Source: Oscillospiraceae bacterium (GTDB lineage Bacteria > Bacillota_A > Clostridia > Oscillospirales > WRJC01). Taken from it: a stretch of 15,213 bases of DNA. This document shows, piece after piece, positions 1 to 5,538 of this stretch. The stretch's first letter is position 1. The number at the start of each line of letters is the position of its first letter. The stretch spans positions 1 through 15,213 of the forward strand of contig WRJC01000069.1 in the NCBI GenBank assembly GCA_009782405.1, read 5' to 3'. A model generated the notes under the pieces. The model was not told the DNA's origin and ran no database searches. It saw only the letters and a program-made list of their open reading frames with translations. The position numbers were made by a program, and so were the translations under genes.

Positions 1-1
1 G

Positions 2-382
2 CATTTGAAAATGTGCGTCGTGCCGAACCTGAAGGGCAAAACGGTCGGCGCTTTTGCGAAAGCGGCAATCTCTGAACAGTCTGTCATTGAAACAGACGCT
101 TGCCGCAGTTACCGCAAAGCTCTGAACGAAAAGTTCAACCACAACTGGCAGATTTTCGATGCTGGCTCCAAGGTTCTTGCCTGGCTGCATACAATCATTT
201 CCAACGCCAAGTCCTTTGTGCAAGGCACTTTCCACGGGCTTGACGAGCTTCATTTGCAGCGTTATCTTGATGAGTTTTGCTGGCGGTTCAATCGGCGGTA
301 TCGCGCCAACAATATTTTCTTCGATTTATTGCGTTTTGTCGTTTCTGCCCCGAAAGCTACCTACGCGGACTTAAAGGGTTAA
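2..382 (+). CDS. IS1595-family (ISXO2-like) transposase, C-terminal part, 5' end outside window
   Basis: This is the C-terminal part of a DDE-type transposase that would cut and join insertion sequence ends. The frame is open to the left edge, so the gene begins outside the window. Counting from the TTG at position 5, an Asp at residue 31 sits in a T-D-A-x-R-S-Y context. It is followed by L-H-x-x-I-S-N-A-K near residue 60 and Y-L-D-E-F-x-W-R-F-N-R-R at residues 86-97. That order of Asp, His/Asn and Glu (E89) is the end of the IS1595/ISXO2 catalytic domain. The stop is at 380-382. I see no convincing terminal inverted repeat just after it. Base composition is richer in GC than the next 3.5 kb, so the composition change starts right behind this gene. 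Whether the element is intact cannot be judged from here. Confidence 0.8.
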   Translation, partial: HLKMCVVPNLKGKTVGAFAKAAISEQSVIETDACRSYRKALNEKFNHNWQIFDAGSKVLAWLHTIISNAKSFVQGTFHGLDELHLQRYLDEFCWRFNRRYRANNIFFDLLRFVVSAPKATYADLKG

Positions 383-719
383 GCATTTTTAATAATAACA
401 AAATGAATACATCGGGATACAATTTACAATATGTTGCATGATTTTTTTCCTCTTTTATGTATGTTTTAGTTGTGGTGTAGTATTATATATTAGTCAAGCA
501 ACCTCAAAAAAAGCCAATGCAAGTTGCAATGAATGTTCGATGGATATTCCGCATATGCGCACACTTTGAATGGTTAATGGTTCTTTTTCAAATTGTTTTA
601 CTATACCACAAAAGCGGTAAAAATTCAATTGTTTGAAAAACTTGATTTCGCCGATTTTTTCGGGTTTTTCACATTTTCGTAGTCGGCCATGAAATATGGA
701 TGAAAGGAGGTGATTGATC
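383..719. other. AT-rich intergenic region upstream of the precursor peptides
   Basis: The 337 bases between the transposase and the first precursor hold no gene I can support. There is a TATTATATAT stretch at 481-490 that could be a -10 region, but no good -35 hexamer 16-18 bases upstream. A nested hairpin is possible: an inner CCGA/TCGG pair at 651-654 and 660-663, and an outer GAAAAAC/GTTTTTC pair at 635-641 and 664-670. It lies about 50 bases before the first start codon and could be a leader structure. A short open frame of 39 codons starts at ATG 517 but has no Shine-Dalgarno site. The minus strand is also open across 494-700, without a recognisable product. Confidence 0.4.
400..412. 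repeat. 13-bp direct repeat, left copy (second copy 3840-3852)
   Basis: AAAATGAATACAT occurs here and again at 3840-3852, close to the two ends of the AT-rich island. In AT-rich DNA of this size one such match by chance is not surprising, and the right copy lies inside the protease reading frame, so I do not claim an attachment site. Confidence 0.25.
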
Positions 720-899
720 ATGAAAAAATTATTGCAAAAACCATTAAAGCAAATATTTGGCAGCGTGTCATTGTATGATGGGGAAACGGGTACAACCAAC
801 TCATCATCTGGAACATGCACAAATTCCTCGGCGGGTACATGTACCAATTCAGGTTCTGGAACTTGTACCAACGCAAACGGCACATGTTCGGGCAAATAA
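720..899 (+). CDS. Cys-Thr-Asn repeat RiPP-like precursor peptide 1
   Basis: This encodes a 59-residue peptide that looks like the precursor of a ribosomally made, secreted and probably modified peptide. A strong Shine-Dalgarno (GGAGG at 706-710) sits nine bases before ATG 720, so I prefer this start to the TTG at 714. The basic, amphipathic N-terminal part (residues 1-19, ending S-L-Y) matches peptide 2 at 13 of 19 positions and would be the leader. The C-terminal part is almost only Gly, Ser, Thr, Asn and Cys, with cysteines at 33, 41, 49 and 56. The first three are in G-T-C-T-N and the last is in G-T-C-S-G. Neighbouring exporter and protease genes support a peptide natural product. Every Cys is flanked by Thr or Ser, which would suit lanthionine, other thioether or azole chemistry, but no such enzyme is nearby. 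I do not recognise a named family with certainty. Confidence 0.7.
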   Translation: MKKLLQKPLKQIFGSVSLYDGETGTTNSSSGTCTNSSAGTCTNSGSGTCTNANGTCSGK

Positions 900-934
900 A
901 AAATTTAAAATTTTTGAAAGGAGATGAATCTTAA

Positions 935-1126
935 GTGAAGAAACTTTTAAAAAAACAATTTAAGCAGACATTTGGAACTTTGAGTTTATATAGTGCAGAA
1001 AATGGAGGTTCAGGTAGTTGCACAAACACTTCTGGAACGTGTACAAATTCTGGAACATCCTGCACAAATTCGGGTTCGAGTTGCACAAATTCGGGTTCAG
1101 GGAGTTGTTCTGGTACAGACAGATAG
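935..1126 (+). CDS. Cys-Thr-Asn repeat RiPP-like precursor peptide 2
   Basis: This is a 63-residue paralogue of the peptide encoded 35 bases upstream. The start is GTG 935, preceded by AAAGGAG (917-923) with an 11-base gap; no ATG fits. Residues 1-22 repeat the leader pattern of peptide 1: M-K-K-L-L, K7, K10-Q11, F13-G14, S17-L18-Y19 and E22 are shared. The core has cysteines at 29, 36, 43, 50 and 58, four of them in (S/T)-C-T-N with a seven-residue period and the last in S-C-S-G. The tail ends T-D-R instead of G-K. A 21-base unit in the core is nearly duplicated, which points to recent in-frame expansion. The leader has no double-glycine cleavage site shared by both peptides, which fits processing by the nearby S8 protease and not by a C39 peptidase. 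Product structure and activity are unknown. Confidence 0.7.
   Translation: MKKLLKKQFKQTFGTLSLYSAENGGSGSCTNTSGTCTNSGTSCTNSGSSCTNSGSGSCSGTDR
1061..1102 (+). repeat. 21-bp in-frame tandem duplication in precursor 2 core
   Basis: Two adjacent 21-base units start at 1061 and 1082. Their first 17 bases (TGCACAAATTCGGGTTC) are identical and the last four differ. Each unit encodes seven residues of the C-T-N-S-G-S repeat. The DNA-level identity exceeds what the amino acid repeat needs, since Ser, Gly and Thr codons could vary, so I infer a recent duplication that adds one Cys module. Confidence 0.75.
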
Positions 1127-1203
1127 ATACAGAGATAAAAATCGCCTGCCGAAACTAGCGCGGCGATGACCTCGAAGATAAAAAATCACGCATTATTTAG
1201 ACA

Positions 1204-1262
1204 TATTCCTCCCTTTTGCTGCATCTAATAAAAAATTAAGGCATGGGCAAAAGGGAGGAATG
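1204..1262 (+). promoter_or_regulatory. strong stem-loop between precursor peptides and exporter
   Basis: A perfect 15-bp inverted repeat pairs 1205-1219 (ATTCCTCCCTTTTGC) with 1247-1261 (GCAAAAGGGAGGAAT), extended by a T-G pair at 1204/1262 and, inside the loop, CAT/ATG after a small internal mismatch. The loop is about 27 bases and AT-rich. No T-run follows on the plus strand, so it is not a classical intrinsic terminator. It lies after the second precursor and about 50 bases before the exporter start. It could be a partial terminator, an RNA-stabilising 3' structure or a processing site that keeps precursor transcripts in excess of exporter transcripts. An anti-Shine-Dalgarno-like left arm (TCCTCCC) pairs with the AGGGAGG arm. 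Confidence 0.65.
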
Positions 1263-1310
1263 AGCCATTCGTTGGATAATCAATAATATCTCGAATGAGG
1301 TGAAAATTAT

Positions 1311-3149
1311 ATGTCAATAAAATTGGATGACAAAGCCCCAAAAGTAAGATTTAATATAAAGTATTTTAATGAAATTATAAAAATAATATGGCAATATCAA
1401 AGGCCATTAATATTCACTATGTTTATTAAAGTAATTATTGGCACTGTTGTTAATTTTCCAATGATTATTTTTCCAAAGTTTATAATAGACGAATTGATAA
1501 ACGGAACAAATTTTCCAAAATTGATTGTTTATATAGCTTTAATGGTAATTGTCAGTTTTGCATTAAATACAATTTCTGCATTTGTTGACAACATGGAACA
1601 ACATATGCGATCAATTCTTAATTTGAAATTGAGCAATATTGTACAGCAAAAAAGTTTGGAAATTGATTATTCATTGTTCCTTGAAACGAAAACGCAGGAA
1701 GCGATGTGGGCAGCTTGCAAAGTGGCGGATAACGATAATTTTTCCTCCATGTTGAATTCCATAACGGGATTTGCAACAGGTTTATTTACTTTTATTGCCG
1801 TTATAACTTTAGTTTCGAAAATAGATATCTCTTTGCTTTTAATATCTTCAGTCATGATTTGCATTCAAAGTATTGTCACATCTTTTAGAACAAAAAAAGA
1901 TATTGAATTCAACAAAGAAGGAAACCCATATTGGAGACGTTTCAATTATTTAAGTTGGGTTGCGAACAGAAGCCAATACAGAAAGGATTTGACGATATAT
2001 GATTCACAAAACTTTGTGGTAAAAAAGATGGATAATTTTTTAACATTTATATCTGGTTTTATGAAAAAAAGAAGAAATATGGCTATAAAATCCGATTTGT
2101 TAAATAATTGTAATTCAACGGGCTTTCAATTTTTATCCTATTTGCTTCTTGGTATTAAAGTTTTCAATAGGATTATAACTATAGGCGATTTTACAATGTA
2201 CATGACCGCATTAAACAGCTTCGTTTCGGCTTGCAATAGTATGGTTGGAAATGTTATTAACATAAATAATCGGACAGAATATTTTCAGACATTTAAGGAA
2301 TTTATGAAAATAGAAGGTGAGTTTAGAAAAAATGGAATTAAAATATCAAAAGAAGATACAAAGAATTTAGCGATAGAATTCGAAAATGTTTCCTTTAAGT
2401 ATTCTGGACAAGATGTTTACACATTAAACAACGTCAATATAAAAATAAAAGCAAACGAGAGACTTGCAATAGTCGGAGAAAATGGTGCAGGCAAATCAAC
2501 TTTTGTAAAACTTATGTCAGGATTATATCAACCAACGGAAGGACGCATACTTCTAAATGGAATTGACATAAAAGAAATCGATTACAACGATTATATCAAA
2601 TTATTTTCGGCGGTTTTTCAAGACTTTCAATTTTTTTCATTTTCCGTCATGGAAAATATTACATTTGAAGAAGATGCATATGAGACAAATCTTGCAAAAG
2701 CCGAAAAATTAATGATCGATAATGGGCTTGGAAAACGGCTACAAACTTTGAAAAAAGGTTTGAACACACAAATTACAAAAGACTTTGATTCCGACGGAGA
2801 AGAATTATCTGGAGGAGAAATGCAAAAACTTGCAATTATAAGGGCTTTATATAAAGATTCGCCAATTATTATTTTGGATGAACCAACGGCGGCACTTGAT
2901 CCGAATGCCGAATATGAAATATATAAAAAATTTTCCGACATGACATTTGATAAAACCGCTGTATATATTTCGCACCGCATTGCTAGCACTCGTTTCTGTG
3001 ACAATATAGCCGTATTCGATGAAGGAAAAATAGTTGAATATGGCGTTTTCAAAGATTTATTGAGTAAAAACGGTAAATACGCTGAAATGTATAATAAGCA
3101 AGCGCAATATTTTGACGAAAATATAAATATTAATGAAAATGGAGCATAA
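1311..3149 (+). CDS. ABC transporter, fused permease and ATPase (peptide exporter type)
   Basis: This 612-residue half-transporter fuses an N-terminal membrane domain (about residues 25-330, several hydrophobic segments) to a C-terminal ATPase (about 350-595). ATPase motifs are complete: Walker A G389-E-N-G-A-G-K395-S-T, signature L-S-G-G-E at 499-503, Walker B I-I-I-L-D523-E524, and the H-loop H555. It would work as a homodimer in the membrane. It lacks the roughly 150-residue N-terminal C39 peptidase domain of bacteriocin exporters that cut double-glycine leaders, so leader removal must be done by another enzyme. The start at ATG 1311 has GAGGTG eight bases upstream. The protease gene begins two bases after the stop, so the two are translationally close. 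The most likely substrate, from context, is the product of the two precursor genes; lipid or drug export is the alternative. Codons are AT-rich as in the rest of the island. Confidence 0.85.
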   Translation: MSIKLDDKAPKVRFNIKYFNEIIKIIWQYQRPLIFTMFIKVIIGTVVNFPMIIFPKFIIDELINGTNFPKLIVYIALMVIVSFALNTISAFVDNMEQHMRSILNLKLSNIVQQKSLEIDYSLFLETKTQEAMWAACKVADNDNFSSMLNSITGFATGLFTFIAVITLVSKIDISLLLISSVMICIQSIVTSFRTKKDIEFNKEGNPYWRRFNYLSWVANRSQYRKDLTIYDSQNFVVKKMDNFLTFISGFMKKRRNMAIKSDLLNNCNSTGFQFLSYLLLGIKVFNRIITIGDFTMYMTALNSFVSACNSMVGNVININNRTEYFQTFKEFMKIEGEFRKNGIKISKEDTKNLAIEFENVSFKYSGQDVYTLNNVNIKIKANERLAIVGENGAGKSTFVKLMSGLYQPTEGRILLNGIDIKEIDYNDYIKLFSAVFQDFQFFSFSVMENITFEEDAYETNLAKAEKLMIDNGLGKRLQTLKKGLNTQITKDFDSDGEELSGGEMQKLAIIRALYKDSPIIILDEPTAALDPNAEYEIYKKFSDMTFDKTAVYISHRIASTRFCDNIAVFDEGKIVEYGVFKDLLSKNGKYAEMYNKQAQYFDENININENGA

Positions 3150-3151
3150 AA

Positions 3152-3934
3152 ATGATCAAAACAGACGTAGTTATAATTGACAGCGGCGTAAGTTCAAATT
3201 TGAAAAATAGCGACATACAAGGTACAAGTTTGTTTTTTTCAAATGGAAAAATGGAATCAAATGAAGATCTCACCGACAATTACGGACATGGCACGGCTAT
3301 TTATAACATAATTCGAAAATATTCTCCCGTATCGAAAATATATAACATAAAATTATTTGATAATAATGAATGTATCGATGAAACTAATTTAATATATGCC
3401 TTAAAATATATACAAAAAAATGTGTCATGCAAATTAATTAATTTAAGTCTTGGATTAAAATTATGCAATAAAATAGAGGCTTTGAAAAGTGTTTGTTCGG
3501 AACTTGTATTGTCAGGAATCATATTGGTTTCTGCATTTGATAATGATGGTTGTTATTCTTTCCCTGCCGCTTTTGATAATGTAATTGGAGTTGACAGCAA
3601 TTACGAGTGTAAAAATGCGTTTGATTTTGAAATTGTTGAAGGCAACGCAATAAATGTACGCGCAAAAGGAGGTCTTCAACGTGTTACATGGAATGATGGC
3701 AAAAATATCGTACTCGGAGGAAGTAGTTTCGCCTGCGCTTATGTTTCGTCATACATCGCAAATTTACTCCAAGGAAAATCGCTAACTTTCGATGAAATAA
3801 TAGAAAACATAAAAAAGAATACAAAAGTGACATATCATAAAAATGAATACATTAAGAAATGTGCAAACAATTATTTTGAAATTAATCGTGCCGCAATAAG
3901 TGATAGGCGACAAACACAACACCGTGACTTTTGA
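3152..3934 (+). CDS. cytosolic subtilisin-like (S8) serine protease, probable leader peptidase
   Basis: This 260-residue protein is a compact S8 family protease. The catalytic set is visible: Asp10 in V-I-I-D-S-G-V, His46 in N-Y-G-H-G-T-A, oxyanion Asn131 in A-F-D-N-D-G and Ser192 in G-G-S-S-F-A. The first two differ little from subtilisin; the Ser motif has Ser in place of the usual Thr before it. There is no signal peptide and no propeptide, because the Asp motif begins at residue 6, so it should act in the cytosol. Some lantibiotic leader peptidases (PepP, ElxP) are also described as cytosolic. ATG 3152 has GGAG seven bases upstream and follows the exporter by two bases. The last ten or so residues, after N-R-A-A-I-S, are read from GC-rich sequence belonging to the next gene remnant, so the native C-terminus was probably replaced by a recombination event. 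The catalytic domain itself seems whole. Confidence 0.82.
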   Translation: MIKTDVVIIDSGVSSNLKNSDIQGTSLFFSNGKMESNEDLTDNYGHGTAIYNIIRKYSPVSKIYNIKLFDNNECIDETNLIYALKYIQKNVSCKLINLSLGLKLCNKIEALKSVCSELVLSGIILVSAFDNDGCYSFPAAFDNVIGVDSNYECKNAFDFEIVEGNAINVRAKGGLQRVTWNDGKNIVLGGSSFACAYVSSYIANLLQGKSLTFDEIIENIKKNTKVTYHKNEYIKKCANNYFEINRAAISDRRQTQHRDF

Positions 3935-4370
3935 AATCGACGGCGCCATTTATTCCCGAAAAGTTTTGAACGGGACAAGCATTTCTGCCCCCGCCGAACC
4001 CGCGAAGAACGGATTTTTGTTCGACGGCTGGATTGACGGCGACGGAAACAAGCATAGATTCGGCAACCCGATATTTGGCAATATGTGGCTGGCCGCCGCA
4101 TGGGCGCGGGAAATCGCGATCAATGGCGTCAACGTGAAAAATTCAAACGTCGACATCTATTTCGACATCAGGAGCGCGAACGGAAAAGGGTATGCAATAT
4201 ATGTTTCGGAAACGGGCAAGGAAGGCAGCTTCGCGCCCGCCAACGCCTCGTTCAACTCGAAGGGCGCAGTCGTCAAAAAGCTCGCCGAAGGCGCGACATA
4301 CTATGTCTACGTCGTTTACGAAAACGCGGAAGTCGTCGAAAAAAGCGCCGTGATAAAAATAGAGAAATAA
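3900..4370 (+). CDS. InlB B-repeat (Listeria-Bacteroides repeat) protein, 5'-truncated remnant
   Basis: The frame encodes about 156 residues. Near residues 8-45 the pattern V-T-F-E-I-D-G ... V-L-N-G-T-S ... P-A-K-N-G-F-L-F-D-G-W matches the InlB B-repeat fold found in secreted surface proteins. The rest (about 70-156) looks like a beta-sandwich of fibronectin type III kind, ending Y-Y-V-Y-V-V-Y-E-N-A. Such proteins normally begin with a signal peptide and several repeats; here there is none. A TAA stop lies directly upstream in frame at 3897-3899, the only early start is GTG 3900 and there is no Shine-Dalgarno site. It overlaps the protease end by 35 bases in another frame. I infer the front of a surface-protein gene was cut away where the AT-rich island joined. 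It may be untranslated. Confidence 0.55.
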   Translation: MIGDKHNTVTFEIDGAIYSRKVLNGTSISAPAEPAKNGFLFDGWIDGDGNKHRFGNPIFGNMWLAAAWAREIAINGVNVKNSNVDIYFDIRSANGKGYAIYVSETGKEGSFAPANASFNSKGAVVKKLAEGATYYVYVVYENAEVVEKSAVIKIEK

Positions 4371-4416
4371 ATTTATGGCTCAACCGAGGATAAATTATCA
4401 AGCATCAGGAGGGAAT

Positions 4417-5409
4417 ATGTGCGCAAAAAAGATACTTGAAATAGGCAATCCGCCCATCACTTCTTATTCGACCGACGCCACCGTGCTGTCGATTCTGCCT
4501 TTCGACGAAATCGGCCATATGTGGTTTTTCGAGAAGTATGTGCCGATGATGGCGATCAGGGACGGCATTTTGTTCACGTCGTTTCCCAACACGGACGATT
4601 TCTCTTGCCCCCAGCTCACGCAAGAAGAAATAAGTGTGAAAAAAGCGTTGGAAACGGGCAATTGCGATATCATCGATTTCATAATCGAGAAGATAAATAA
4701 CGACGAATACATGAGCCTTTCCGTGGACACCTTTTACGTCAAAGCGTTTTGGTCCCACAAATCGTCCCATTTTTACCATCCCATATTCATATACGGATAT
4801 GACGCCGACAGACAGGAAATCTATTTCGGAGACTTCGTCAGCTTCGAGGGGTTCAAATTTACCAAGGCGTCGTTCGGGGAAATAACCGAATCCGTGCTCG
4901 AGCCGCTGCCGGACGATTCGCTGTCCGATGTCTGGCGCGACACGACGGCCTTCATCTTCAAAAAGAGGGAAGCGCCCACATATGACATCGGGCGCGTTTT
5001 TCAAGCCGTCGAAAAATACGTTTCCGGGTCGAATATATACTGCACTTTTATCAAAAACGAGCCGATTTGGTATGGCCTGGACGCGGTCTACGACAAGGTC
5101 ATATGCGAAATCGGCAAATACAACAGCAATGAAGATTTTTATGACCGCAGGATATTGGCGATATACTGCGACCACCTGAAAGTGCTGTCGATGCTGTCCG
5201 AATTTCTTTATGCGGGCAAATACATGGCGGAAAATCATTCCGGCAAATTTTACGAAATGTACCAGGCAAGCGTCATACAAAGAAACAAATTCCTGAAATC
5301 CATTGTTGCGAATGCGCACAAAAAAGTGGATTTGGACGTCATTTCCAAAAACAGGGAAAATGAGCGAATCCTGCTGACCGGCATTATTTCAGATAAAAAT
5401 CGTTGTTGA
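4417..5409 (+). CDS. BtrH N-terminal/C39-like papain-fold protein, catalytic Cys apparently missing
   Basis: I choose ATG 4417 (330 residues) because AGGAGGG ends four bases before it; the ATG at 4375 has no ribosome site. The core pattern V-D-T-F-Y at 103-107, then H-F-Y-H121-P-I-F-I-Y-G-Y-D129 and F-G-D139-F, is typical of the BtrH N-terminal family, a papain-like fold that in butirosin synthesis transfers an acyl group from a carrier protein. In active members a Cys follows a short loop near the N-terminus; here the matching stretch reads S-Y-S-T-D-A-T-V-L-S-I (16-26) with no Cys. It may therefore be a non-catalytic binding protein. Residues 190-330 are helical and not recognised. It lies 46 bases after the surface-protein remnant and ends before a strong terminator. 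A role in peptide or acyl-conjugate chemistry for the upstream island is possible but its GC-rich codons differ from those genes. Confidence 0.55.
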   Translation: MCAKKILEIGNPPITSYSTDATVLSILPFDEIGHMWFFEKYVPMMAIRDGILFTSFPNTDDFSCPQLTQEEISVKKALETGNCDIIDFIIEKINNDEYMSLSVDTFYVKAFWSHKSSHFYHPIFIYGYDADRQEIYFGDFVSFEGFKFTKASFGEITESVLEPLPDDSLSDVWRDTTAFIFKKREAPTYDIGRVFQAVEKYVSGSNIYCTFIKNEPIWYGLDAVYDKVICEIGKYNSNEDFYDRRILAIYCDHLKVLSMLSEFLYAGKYMAENHSGKFYEMYQASVIQRNKFLKSIVANAHKKVDLDVISKNRENERILLTGIISDKNRC

Positions 5410-5440
5410 TTTCCAAAACGTATTTTTCCCGCTCACGAAA

Positions 5441-5468
5441 AAGCCCCGTTTAGCGGGGCTTTTTTTTT
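5441..5468 (+). terminator. intrinsic terminator after the BtrH-like gene
   Basis: The stem AAGCCCCG (5441-5448) pairs with CGGGGCT (5454-5460) across a five-base loop, followed by a run of nine T (5460-5468). This is a textbook Rho-independent terminator. It separates the BtrH-like gene from the next promoter by seven bases. Confidence 0.93.
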
Positions 5469-5474
5469 GGCGCA

Positions 5475-5503
5475 TTGACATAATTTGGTTATTGTGATAT
5501 AAT
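5475..5503 (+). promoter_or_regulatory. consensus sigma-A promoter for the csaB-fusion/ruvX unit
   Basis: TTGACA at 5475-5480 and TATAAT at 5498-5503 are exact consensus hexamers separated by 17 bases. The expected transcript start is near 5510, about 29 bases before the chosen start codon at 5539. This supports constitutive expression; no operator is evident. Confidence 0.9.
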
Positions 5504-5538
5504 GGCAAAAAGGAAGTTGAATGCAGGGGGAAATTTTT

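Noticed and set aside
494..895. 133-codon open frame on the minus strand over precursor 1
   Set aside because: Its N-terminal half is the reverse image of the C-T-N repeats (V-H-V-P repeats) and it has no ribosome site; the plus-strand genes have strong Shine-Dalgarno sites and a matching paralogue.
720..1126. CRISPR-like or minisatellite array
   Set aside because: The repeats are short, imperfect, in frame with codons and have no spacers; they are explained by the repeated peptide core.
1141..1167. ATCGCC/GGCGAT inverted repeat after precursor 2
   Set aside because: Only six base pairs with a 15-base loop and no T-run; too weak to call a terminator beside the much stronger stem at 1205-1261.
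4405..5319. 304-codon minus-strand open frame opposite the BtrH-like gene
   Set aside because: It is a shadow caused by GC-biased third positions; no recognisable motifs, while the plus-strand protein has family motifs and a good Shine-Dalgarno.
5521..5538. earlier ATG start for the glycosyltransferase-CsaB fusion
   Set aside because: Its ribosome site would lie at the predicted transcript start; ATG 5539 has AGGGGGA at a good distance and begins directly at the conserved fold.
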